From Prostheceraeus crozeri (lineage: Eukaryota > Platyhelminthes > Polycladida > Euryleptidae): a stretch of DNA of 64,000 nucleotides. Under the pieces are notes generated by a model, which searched no databases, was not told where the DNA came from, and saw only the letters and a list, made by a program, of their open reading frames with translations. Shown in pieces: positions 54,341 to 64,000 of the stretch (position 1 is its first letter; each line of letters starts with the position of its first letter). The stretch spans positions 1 through 64,000 of the forward strand of contig CAJQUW010006159.1 of NCBI GenBank assembly GCA_907163375.1, in the 5' to 3' direction. Both the position numbers and the translations under genes were made by a program.

Positions 54341-54585
54341 TCCCACATGTAAACGCATCCTGTCATTAAATTCATCAATAAATACAGTATGCTTTTTGCG
54401 ATCCGCACATGTAAACAAATCCTGTACATCAATCTTTGCCTTTTCGATTCCCACATGTAAACTCATCCTGTCATGAAATTCATACCATCAATAAATGCAT
54501 TTTACTTTTTGCGATTCGCACATGTAAACAAATCTTTTACATCAATCTTTGCCTTTTCGATTCCCACATGTAAACAGATCCTGTT
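54341..54585 (+). repeat. tandem repeat, about 110-bp unit
   Basis: TCCCACATGTAAAC at 54341, 54450 and 54562, alternating with GCACATGTAAACAAATC at 54404 and 54519. The unit is therefore a dimer of two CACATGTAAAC-bearing halves. CTTTGCCTTTTCGATTCCCA is shared by the unit junctions. Confidence 0.8.
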
Positions 54586-55774
54586 CATCCTCCAATCCCA
54601 TAAACATGTAATCGCTGTGTGATAAATATGTAATCCGCCTTTACACAAACTTCGCCTCATACATCAAGACTTAACAATGGGAGCTCTCTCAACTCCCGTA
54701 AGCCACGCTAAGCGCTCTGTATTCACTCTTCACCGCCTCCAATCACAAAGCAGACAATTGAAGAATTAGTAATTATTGAAAGGTCACTCAAACTCAGCAA
54801 ATACTAAACCCTCCCTCTGAAGTTTAGAGACAAAAATCTCACAATTCAATAAATGCTGAGTTGCTACTTTACTTAATATACTTGTTCTACGGGCCTAACG
54901 GCCTCTTAAATGACCTGAACACCATTCATTATCTATTTTTCACATAGAGCACATTTGTCAAAAAACAAGCACATAGATCGACATATACCAAATATTTTCA
55001 TGAATTCTGCATAAAATTAACACGTAGCATGGGTCAATTTTCTTCGCACACACTATTCAAATAATTATAAAAGATCAAAATCAGAGAAGAATGGAAGTCA
55101 TTTCACAGGCAGAATAAATGTGTATGTAGCACCACTGAATCGACCTGTGTAATAAATAGTTATCGCCAGAGTAGATACTGTGCCATCTTCGAAAAAATTG
55201 TCATTCTACAGGATAGAGCACGAATCAGGATTTTGCACATATTCTCCCCTATTTTTGATGCCTGAAATAGAAAGGAACAATAAATCACCTTTTAAGCACA
55301 AGTACGCAGAGATAGTTCCACTTCTACAAATAAATTATAAATTAGTTCATGCTCATGTCGCATATCATGAACTGTTGCTGGAGAGATTAAATCTTTGACT
55401 CTATGATACCTGAGGGGTGTTCCCTTTTACAAATTCTCAATTAACCTCCTAAAATCGATATCATATCATTAGGAAAGTTGATTCAGTTATTTTACCTTTT
55501 TACATGATAAACAGAAGCAAACTTGAAATGTATCATATATGATACGGTAGGACTGAAAGGGTTAAAACAATGATGCTTTCATTTTGTGCGGGAGTGAAAA
55601 TATATCTCTTCTGTGTGAACTGCCGGGAGGAAAGCCAAAGCTATTTTTTTCTCTCGTTACCTCGGGCTAACTTAAGCGTCATTTTCATTATTACTTTGTT
55701 CGTGATGATACTCTGTTTTCGTAAAGGAATGAAATATACACCGCAATTCGCTCAACATGTGAAGATCGTTCCAC
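54586..55774. other. no gene recognised
   Basis: Unassigned AT-rich DNA. Confidence 0.4.
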
Positions 55775-56420
55775 ATATGAAGGATGCATACCAAAATATT
55801 TTTTGGTATATTTCCGTATCTATTTGTATGCTTTTCGTATGTTATTTCAAGTGTGGCATGCTTTACATACTAAAGACATGCCAGCACAATGTTAAAAGAA
55901 AGCATCAATTATGTCTAAAGTATGTTGATTTAAGGCCTTTTGTCAATAAAGATCAAACTTACGTTACAACTTCTTTGTAAGTAGTGAGATAATAACATTC
56001 AAGAGTCATACTTTCAATAATGAATTCGATTTTAATGCATGTAAGTCTTAGGCATTTCATAAATAATTAATAAGTATTCAACCGTCAATAATTATGCATT
56101 GTGTAATTTTGAAGTCAAGCATATAATCAACCCGAAATAAAACACATTATAATTCATGAACGCAAAAATAGTTATGTTTGAGATACATAAATCAGCATGA
56201 TTGCACGAAAGATATTGTTTGAATGTATTGATGACAATCTACTTGGTTCTTAAAGTAAAGCTAACTAAGCGTCCTGTTTTTGTTTATGCAGCAACGACGA
56301 CATACTCGTAGAGCATAAGATTCACAATAAATCTAATCTAGTTAAATATCACTCTACCAAAAAGGAAATATTCACGAGTGTTATTACTGGAAAAAGTTAT
56401 TAGACAGTAGTATGTAATAG
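55775..56420 (+). mobile_element. repeat R copy 4, truncated at both ends
   Basis: Matches the interior of copy 3 (GATGCATACCAAAATATTTT to TTA(T)TAGACAGTAGTATGTAATA). Both CACTGT ends are missing. It adds a frame of 136 codons (55570-55980) that runs into the repeat; not taken as a gene. Confidence 0.8.
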
Positions 56421-57607
56421 GATGCGAAGTTAGGGGGGATCCTTCCCTACCAGTGATCATCTGACACACTGACACACCGTCAACACAACACACACACCTG
56501 TTTAGATTCTTCTCTTAATGAACTGATTATGGAACTGATAGTGAATAATGCGACTTTACCATACTTTCCCAGAATGACTGACTGGTTACAGCACTTTTCG
56601 GAATCTGCTGTCTTCTCCAGCTTGCGATATATGATACAATATTTTGATTACCATACATTATTTATCACATATTTTCAGGTAAACAATCGCCAATTCAAAA
56701 TTTATCACTTTTTGGTGCTTATATTTGATCACGAAATTAGACAAAAAATGGGCTTAAAATCTGCTAATGTACTGAAAGGCTCAGTGTATGAACGTCCACA
56801 AGTAATTTACTGTCAATGTCATTTGCGTGATCTCATTATCAATCAAATACCGAAAATAGCGATCAATACTTGCTCAGATATTCATTCATGACATGGCACG
56901 TAATTTTTTTGAAACCGTTACGTTTTAGTTACACTGGCGTAATATGATATACAAATGTTAAATACAACAACAATATAAATGAAGTAAATGGTAGTGAATA
57001 CTATCAATTTTCTTCAAAACTAATGTTTGTTGAATACTGAAAACGAACAATTTCATTGGAATATTGCATTCTTAGTGTATTCTATGAGTCTGTAATGCTT
57101 GTTGCTATTTATAGTCTGTGGCTTTCCCGTCGCAAAACCAACCGAAGTCAATTGCCGTAGTAATTTCCTCAACATTAGACTTGTTAGCTCATGTACAGAA
57201 GCAAGTCAAAGAGAGATCAAATCTCAAGCATTCCCTCTTATAGCTTAATCATAAACATTGCAGGGGGCCAGTTCGCCTGGGCATAGAATACAAAGATGTC
57301 CTCCGACTCGAGCGTCTCTCTCTACAAGGGCACCCCAGAGGCTCCAGATGGCCTATAAAGCCTATAATATATAAGCCTATAAAGGCTTAGCTTGATTATA
57401 TCAACCTCTGTAGCTATCTGAAGACAATACTCAAGCTGTTGCTAACTATGGATAAAGAAGTTACTGAAATATGCAATAGGCCTATTGCCGACGATCACGG
57501 TATATGAATGTTGCCACAAGACCTCCATAAGTAAATGCTTCATCAGAGTTTTGAGACGATGATGAGTTTATGTGTCTCAGAGGTAAGTCTCTCAAACGAT
57601 ATCTCGG
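56421..57607. other. no gene recognised
   Basis: Frame 56529-56891 (120 codons) is unassigned. 56905-56960 weakly resembles the CGTTACG...GGCGTTATATGAT part of repeat X/Y. A frame at 57535-57723 runs into copy Y. Confidence 0.4.
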
Positions 57608-58390
57608 AGGTTAGTGACATCGTAAGGCAGTGTGAGATTGCAACGAAAGATGATTTGAATAAAAAAGCAGAAAAAGCAGTCAACATAATGGCAAGTATTG
57701 GTAATTTCCATCTTCACAGATAGGACAAACATTCTCTGGATGCATTTCAATGCAAGAATCTTTATGAGATGCTTGATACGCATGCAGATGGTCTCATCGA
57801 CCTCAGTGGCAGAAACCAGTGACTACCCGGGACAAAAGAATTGTTTAGGCCTACAAAATACTAAACAATCTCAAATGCGTTCATTTCTTGATGTTCTTTA
57901 TTTATGTGGACATTGCGAATGACCGAGGCGTCTCCAACTCTACCATGAGTTTGGAGTCGATGCAGAAAGAGAATCAATTTCTCGACATGAATTTCGAAAT
58001 ATAAAAACTTGTTCTCATTTCAACGATAACGACTTTACAGCAAACAGCAACGACAAGAAGCATAAAGCAGGCCTTTAATTAAATTTGATTATTCACAGTT
58101 TCGACAAATACCTCTGAAATATGATGGAGAGCTTTCATGCTGAAGCTATGACTCATCGGCAGGAATCGCTTGGAGCAATTCATAAGCTGCTTTTGAAAAA
58201 AAACATGCTTTTGTATATTTTGACATCATATAACGCCATCGTAACGAAATCGTTACGGCTTTAATTTCTAAGATAGGGTTATTGTAATGAACTGGTCATC
58301 ATATATTATTCTTAATTATAACATTCTGAAATACTTACCACCGTTTTTATAGAAAATTTGCCGATATTTAAATGGGCGGCCTTAAATGGG
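57608..58390 (+). repeat. repeat X/Y, copy Y
   Basis: Inverted, nearly identical partner of 46038-46815. Right end is the inverse of CCCATTTAAGG(C)CGCCC, followed by TTAA at 58391. On the plus strand it contains protein-like but broken frames (LNKKAEKAVNIMASIGNFH; HAEAMTHRQESLGAIHKLLL), which may be remnants of an accessory transposon protein. Confidence 0.75.
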
Positions 58391-59838
58391 TTAATTAACG
58401 AACCAATACCTTCAGTCATGTCCGACTCGTATTGCTTAGCTTATTGTTCTCTTGAAAATGACGCATTTCAAGTATCCAATCACTAATCTTGACTTGTCGA
58501 ATAGTGAATTCGTATTCGAAATCGCATTGCAATTTCATTTTTGTGAACTATTGACTATCGTCGAGACGTTGTGCTCCTATCTTACGCCGATAACTTTGAT
58601 AATTCAAAACGTTATGAATCTTTAATCCTTATATATGACGTTGACAATAATTTCACGACCTACAGTATAAATCATTCTTAGACAGAATAGCTTAATATTC
58701 TTCATATCATAGCATCACAGATTATTACAAGAAGATTGAGTAGGCCAATTCAACTGATGTCTGAACTACTGCAGTTTACATGTACAACATTATATGAGCA
58801 TGGAGTCTAATTTTTAAGTGTAGTACAGTGTGTTAATAAACGAATAAACCCTTATACCTACATCAAACACACTGTTAAATACGAAGTTACGAACTAGTAC
58901 CTCAGTTCCAATTTGTGTATACCTATACTATAATATTTGGTACGAGCATCACCTTTACAAAATGTATGGTTTTTTTCAGCTTTGATTCTATAGGCCAACC
59001 TCGAAATTGAGGTGAATACCAGGGAATGCCCCCCCCCCCCTGACGGGAGTCCCAAACCTATGCTCAAATTTACAAAATGTAGATGGTCTTTATTCATTTT
59101 TTTGCAAGGTTGCTGCATGCAAAGTATGATCACAATTACGTTTTTTAGAAATCGAGTTGTCATGAGAATATAGCAAACTAGCCAAAAATTGGATTTTTGT
59201 CGAGGTTCAAGTATATGGAAAAAGTCCATTTAGGGCCTATCGGCATTCATTATGCATCATAATGTGAGTGTCCGGTATTCTCCGCAGGTGGTGTTGGCAA
59301 CCCTACTTATATATAACAATGAAATTTTAATTGAATATGACGGTAAATTTATTATTCATCAAAGTAGGCCTATGTCAATAAACGGAATACACATATCACT
59401 ACAATGTAAACATAGCTATAAAAATACTAGCTGACTGTATATACTCGTAGTTTAAGACTACCGCGGTACCGAACTTCATAATTGCAATTTACTGAATTTT
59501 GCGAAACAATGCCTACATGCACATGTGTCGTTCAGCTCCGGACTAGGTACTTTTCAAAAGCCAGTTTGAAACTATTTCAGCTAACGAAATGTCTGGGCTA
59601 GGCCCTAAATGTCCCCCTAGCCAAATTTTTTGAAAACACGAATATACATATCGTTTTATGCATGTCTACTCTATACATGTAATGTACATGTGATTTTTGA
59701 CAACAGAGGTCTGCCGAAGTACATTGAATATCTGAAGAGAATGACAATTATTAAGTCAATAAGTGACAGCAATAACCCTTCATTACCCGGCGGCACTCGC
59801 ACGACCAAGGAATCGAACCGAAGTTCGCGGACTTCATT
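58391..59838. other. no gene recognised
   Basis: Holds a C-run (59029-59040) and a hAT-like end word GTTGGCAACCCT near 59290. Otherwise unassigned. Confidence 0.4.
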
Positions 59839-61158
59839 GCAGAGTGACAAGATGAAGATCCTTTACCTTCCGGTCTGACTGCAGATATTTTTAAGACCTG
59901 GAAAGAGCGGAATCCCTGGTTGATAGCTAAGAACAAGAGTCTGTTCTGTAGCTCATGCCAGGAAATTGGAATGATACCGATAAAGGATATGGCCAGCAGT
60001 TTGCGTATTGAAAAGCTATGGGTCAAAATAGGCGTCCAGGGTTGTGGAGTCGTGGGAACGCAAAGGAAGAAGTTGTCAGAGAAGGTGGCATCTCATGCAA
60101 AGTCGAAGTCGCACACTACTGTAATTTCTGCATTAAAGGAGCGGACTGAGAACAAGCTGACTTCAGCTCTTCAGGAACAAAGTCGAAGAGCAGAGGAATA
60201 TGCAGAAGCTCAAGAGAAGGCGACTATTCGAGTGTTTCGGACGGCATACCCAGCGGCTCAAGAAGATCTTTCTTTCCGGAAACATCCCAAACTGATCGAG
60301 CTTCAGCAACTGAATGGACTAGACATGTGAACGCTTCTGTTTTCTGATCATGCTTCCTGTGATATTATCAGATTCATGGCAGAGGAAATGAAGAAGTAGC
60401 TCACAACATTCATTCGCAGTCCAAACTGCTGGAGGTTTTCAGGCATCATCGACGAGTCGACAACAGTTAGCAGCAGATCAGTTCTTATCATTTACATACG
60501 ATTATTAGTCCATCAAGAAGTCGAAAACGTCTATTTGGAAACCTGCGAGCTGACCGACGGTCAATCAGGACAGAGCGTTGGAAAAGCTCTTTTCGATTCA
60601 CTGGTTCCCTGTCTTGGTTTAGATACTCTTCAGAATAAGCTCACAGCCGTTGGAGCAGACGGAGCCTCAGTCATGCTTGGTGATGAAGGTGGTGCAGTGA
60701 AGATATTCTCTGCCCTCATTGGTGTAACAGACCTACCAGCATTTCACTGTGTGGCACATCGACTTGAATTAACCGAGCACTCGGCTGTCAAAAGTGTTAC
60801 TCAATGTAATCATTTCTCAATCTTCCTGGACAAGCTATGTTCTACTTTCACACGCTCCGCCAAGAATCTGCGTCTCCTGGAAAATGTTGCACTGAGTCTG
60901 GGTTGCATCCTCAAGAAAGTTGGAAAAGTGTTAGACGTTCGATGGTGTTTTTCATCATTTACTGCAGTCGATAGTTTGTGGAACAATTATTCAGCTCTTC
61001 ACACGCTGTTCTGCAACACGGATGATACAAAGTTATCCCGATTGAGAAATCATATCGATCGACATCAATTCGTGGAACAAATGTGTGCTATAAGGGATTA
61101 TCTTCGTGAGCTGAAAGCACTCAGCTTGAAAGTAAGTTCCAATTCTACGGTGTTGTGA
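59839..61158 (+). pseudogene. hAT transposase (KIAA1586/ZNF862-like), truncated
   Basis: One continuous frame from about 59842 (after CTTCATTGCAG) to 61158 with two stops, TGA 60328-60330 and TAG 60397-60399. Order: TADIFKTWKERNPWL, FCSSCQEIG and SHAKSKSH (C..C...H...H finger), a charged linker, then GIIDESTTVSSRS (first catalytic Asp), LTAVGADGASVMLGDEGG (second Asp), FHCVAHRLELTEH (Cys-His pair) and VLDVRWCFSSFTAVDSLW. It stops before the last catalytic Glu and the C-terminal dimerisation domain, so the copy is incomplete as well as interrupted. Terminal repeats were not found. Confidence 0.9.
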
Positions 61159-61290
61159 CTCCGCTTTCCCTAGCAATTGCATCAATGATTCAATCACACC
61201 TTTACTTGGTCACATCTTTACACCTTTAAAGTATCTGGTTTGGTCTACGTAAGATGATTTAATTGATTTCGATAAAGTATTCTGATAATA

Positions 61291-62590
61291 AAGTCCGTTT
61301 CATAAAAAGTGGATCATCCTAAAATTTGACTAAATAAAACATAAGTATGATACAGAAAGCATTTTTCATGTTATTTCATGTATATATTTAAATGTCCTTA
61401 GATTTAGGACAAAATGTCCTTACATTTCCTTATTATTAGGCATTGATTCGATGATATCGTTGATTTTTGACTGATCTAACTTTCTCCACTCTTTTTTTAA
61501 CAGTGACGTAAGTTGTGATACGCCATCTGTAGGTAGCAGTGAACGATGAACGTTACGTTTCAGAATACTCCATACATTTTCTATGGGATTCAGATCAGGA
61601 GAACGAGCTGGCCAAGATAATGTCCTAAGCCCTCATTGAGACTTGCATAAGTTGACTCTACTACTCCTGTGACACGTAGTATTATCATCCATAAATAACC
61701 AAGTCGATGGATCACCAAGTTGATCTGTCATTTGGCCAATGTTCATTCGTAAAACATTCACATAGCGTTCAGAATTCATGGTTCCTTGTTGTATGTGAAG
61801 TTCAGAGCGGCCATTGGTCCAAATGCCAGCAAATCAGTAGAGTCGCACCACCTTGTACCCGGGGACGATGTAAATGTCTCGGAATTTCCTGATCAGATTT
61901 TATCCATTATCTCAATCGACCATCACTATCCTTCAGACGGACTGATGCCTCATCAGACCAGACAACCCGATCCCATTGATTTCGCCAGTGACAATGACTC
62001 ATTGCCCATCTGAGACGTCTTTTTGTATGCTGATCTGATAATTCGATCTGAGAGGGCCTCTTACAGCTCTTGAAATTCGACTCAATAAGTCTTCTACTAA
62101 TAGTGGACTTAGGAATAGACGAGTCTAGTGCAGCCATCTCAGTTAACGAGAGACTTGGATCAACTTTAACAAATCTCAAAAATCAGCTGTAATCAGTAGT
62201 CCAGTTAATCACATGTAGCAGTTACATTATTGTTGATGAATAATGGTGCTATACTGGCTCTGATTGACCGATTTTATTTATCTTTGTTTTGCTTGATAGA
62301 TTTTGGCTATTAGAACAGCATATTACATAACAAAAGGGAACAAATGTAATTTTATAAGAGTGAGGCATGATTTTGTGTAACATTACTAAATGAGGATCAA
62401 ATTATCTACTACTTTTTTATCTATAACAGGAAAACAACTCAATATTCATGCTTGAAATTTCCAACAATGATATTAGTAAGCACAACTGACATATCTTCCA
62501 AATTTCAGAGAAATTCGTTCAAGTTTGGCGGAGTTGGACAAAGTGTTTAAGGCGATGTTTAAGGGTGATCCATTTTTTATGAAACAATCT
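61291..62590 (-). mobile_element. Tc1-2 element, copy B (internally deleted)
   Basis: Left end AAGTCCGTTTCATAAAAAGT after TA (61289-61290); right end reads AGGGTGATCCATTTTTTATG and AAACAATCT to 62590. Relative to copy A it lacks about 290 bp (matching 51311-51603), removing the start of the transposase and its helix-turn-helix region. It also has a rearranged segment near 61380-61445. Confidence 0.88.
61470..62179 (-). pseudogene. Tc1-2 transposase copy B, no N-terminus
   Basis: Frame 62179-61907: FVKVDPSLSLTEMAALDSSI, DQHTKRRLRWAMSHCHWRNQ, VVWSDEASVRLKD (first Asp). Downstream DNA matches copy A through the second Asp and Glu regions but with more frame damage. It cannot encode a DNA-binding domain. 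Confidence 0.85.
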
Positions 62591-63311
62591 ACTGATAATC
62601 CAAGTATTCTAGATAATCATAATGGTCATTATGATAACATGGCTTTAGTGCGATGAATGATGTGTTTACAAAAGATCGGAATCGTTTGAGTGTAAATGTT
62701 TGTAGTGCTGTTCTTTTTCTCAACATCAATGGACCACCAATCACCCACGTAAACTTTGCAAGGACGTCGTGGATTGGCTGAAATCGCATCGTTCAGCACG
62801 TGGTCAAAACCGTGTTTCATGATCCACCACAAAATTGGGAGCGAAACACTCGCTTTTTTCATTGAATAAATGAGAGTTTTTGCCGCATTTACTTGTTCTA
62901 TGTAGCCTACCGGCATTGTGAGAGGATTAGATGTACAGTACTGTGCAGAAAGATTGCCCCACCCACAAGTATTCTATGAAAACAGCTCTTTTACATGTAT
63001 AGGTAATTATAATGATATTTGGTCAAAATCAATGGCTCTACTTATCAATGTCATCATTTCCTCATTCAGTTACAGTCCTTTGCATACGTTTGACACTAAC
63101 GTTTGACACTACGTTGTGACACTAACAGTTATGAAATCTACCAAATAGAGAGGAGTAGGCCTGAAGGAAAAGACAAACATTTATTATGTTGTTCGACACG
63201 TTTAATCAGCATAGCTGCTTTGCGATAATGCGTCATGTTTGGTTGAATCAAGTCAGCGGCCAATCATGGCTGCAATGCTGCATTCAACACGCGTGGGTAT
63301 ACTGATTTCTA
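62591..63311. other. spacer between Tc1-2 copies, unassigned frame
   Basis: A minus-strand frame of 95 codons (62629-62916) begins MPVGYIEQVNAAKTLIYSMK and contains RRPCKVYVGDWWSIDVEKK. It is protein-like and lies in unique DNA between two transposons, so it might be a small exon; I do not recognise it. Confidence 0.35.
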
Positions 63312-64000
63312 CAGATTGTTTCATAAACAATGGATCACCCTTAAACATCGCCTTAACTTCACCTTTGTCTAACTCCGCCAACCTTGAACGAATTTCTCTG
63401 AAATTTGGAAGATATGTCAGTTGTGCTTACTAATATCATTGTTGGAAATATCAAGCATGAATATTGAGTTGTTTTCCTGTTATAGATAGAAAAAGTAGTA
63501 GATAATTTGATCTTCATTTAGCATTGCTACACAAAATCATGCCTCACATATATAAAATTACATTTGTTTCCTTTGTTGTGTAACATGTTGTTCTACAAGC
63601 CAAAAGCTATCAAGCAAAACAAAAATAAAGAAAATCGGTCAATCAGAGCCAGTATAGCACCATTATTCATCAACAATAATGTAACTGCTACATGTGATTA
63701 ACTGGACTTCATGTTCCATAGCTTCCTGACTTCGTTGCGGTGGTTTTGGCAGCACTCCTGATTGCTTTCAGCTAGAAATCTATCTCTTACCGGTTGAAAA
63801 CAATACAAAGCACAAATGAACAATAACGAGATCGCATTCACAAAAGGCAAAGTGTCAGCCTTGCTAGAACTAGGGTTATCTTTGCGAGCTACAAGCAAGC
63901 GACTAAATGTCCCTTACACAAATGTGCATCGATGGCATAATGATGATTTTCGACTCTGTCGTAAAGAGGGCTCTGGCCGTCCACGCAAAACATCCAAACG
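63312..64000 (+). mobile_element. Tc1-2 element, copy C (runs off the window)
   Basis: Begins CAGATTGTTTCATAAACAAT after TA (63310-63311). It is in the opposite orientation to copies A and B and continues beyond base 64000. This copy keeps the start of the transposase. Confidence 0.88.
63816..64000 (+). CDS. Tc1-2 transposase copy C, 5' part
   Basis: Starts at ATG 63816 and is open to the window end (61 codons): MNNNEIAFTKGKVSALLELG, LSLRATSKRLNVPYTNVHRW, CRKEGSGRPRKTSK. This is the helix-turn-helix DNA-binding domain and the basic GRPR-type motif of a Tc1 transposase. Unlike copy A it has no 15-base deletion, and it is the least damaged N-terminus of the three. Whether the rest is intact cannot be seen here. 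Confidence 0.8.
   Translation, partial: MNNNEIAFTKGKVSALLELGLSLRATSKRLNVPYTNVHRWHNDDFRLCRKEGSGRPRKTSK

Noticed and set aside
56529-56891. Open frame of 120 codons
   Set aside because: No recognisable domain, hydrophobic and AT-driven composition, no splice or start context.
24055-59303. Pairing the GTTGGCAACCCT words at 24137 and 59290 as ends of one element
   Set aside because: They have the same orientation, are 35 kb apart and share no flanking sequence; each is at best a solitary end.
1-64000. tRNA or rRNA genes
   Set aside because: No GGTTCGAATCC-type arm with a matching acceptor stem and no rRNA-like conserved stretch was seen; a covariance scan would be decisive.

Overview
This window is metazoan nuclear DNA, AT-rich and built almost entirely of interspersed and tandem repeats. 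Intron-like signals (polypyrimidine tracts ending in AG just before open frames), a signal-peptide/PAN/C-type-lectin gene and the mix of transposons (Tc1/mariner, P-like THAP, several hAT types, LINEs, a Penelope-like element, many MITE-like repeats) point to an invertebrate animal. The frequent words taggcctac/ggcctat and the PAN-lectin architecture fit a marine invertebrate (perhaps a deuterostome or lophotrochozoan), but the species cannot be settled from the sequence. I see no LTR retroelement, virus-derived element, tRNA or rRNA gene that I can support.

Layout. 0-5.4 kb: a broken Tc1-like transposase on the minus strand, then one LINE (A) split by a second, CR1/Jockey-like LINE (B). 5.4-15 kb: mostly unassigned DNA, with a 13-copy 76-bp satellite (8139-9125) and a CTTGC-rich repeat. 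14.5-18.7 kb: two copies of the element whose terminal inverted repeat is the same 76-bp unit; one copy is split by a P-like (THAP) transposon flanked by a 9-bp target duplication. 19-21.7 kb: three non-autonomous DNA elements, one a hAT with a perfect 8-bp target duplication. 22.7-25.4 kb: a nested inverted-repeat element, a 3 x 232-bp array and a 41-bp array. 26-29.5 kb: a LINE B fragment, the 5' part of a ZMYM1-type hAT, and a relic of an uncharacterised transposon-like gene bracketed by a repeated GGGGATAAGCCACA motif. 31.7-32.3 kb: a Cys-rich hypothetical ORF followed by a near-perfect 57-bp-arm palindrome. 35.8-37.0 kb: a Penelope-like element forming a large inverted repeat inside a 14-bp target duplication, with candidate hammerhead ribozymes. 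39.4-40.3 kb: an 11 x 82-bp satellite. 42.6-44.4 kb: a MITE followed 50 bp later by the best host gene, a secreted PAN/C-type-lectin protein. 46-48.4 kb: one of two nearly identical inverted repeats (partner at 57.6-58.4 kb) and a full-length MITE. 49-53 kb: a coding frame interrupted by a Tc1 element with 478-bp inverted arms, itself interrupted by a second Tc1 family. 59.8-64 kb: a hAT transposase relic and two more copies of the second Tc1 family.

No operon or pathway is present. The genes interact only through insertion history, which can be read in several places: host exon, then Tc1-1, then Tc1-2; satellite-TIR element, then P-like element; LINE A, then LINE B. The most notable signals are the Tc1 element whose transposase 3' end is present as an inverted duplicate, the satellite that shares its unit with a transposon end, and the Penelope-like hairpin.
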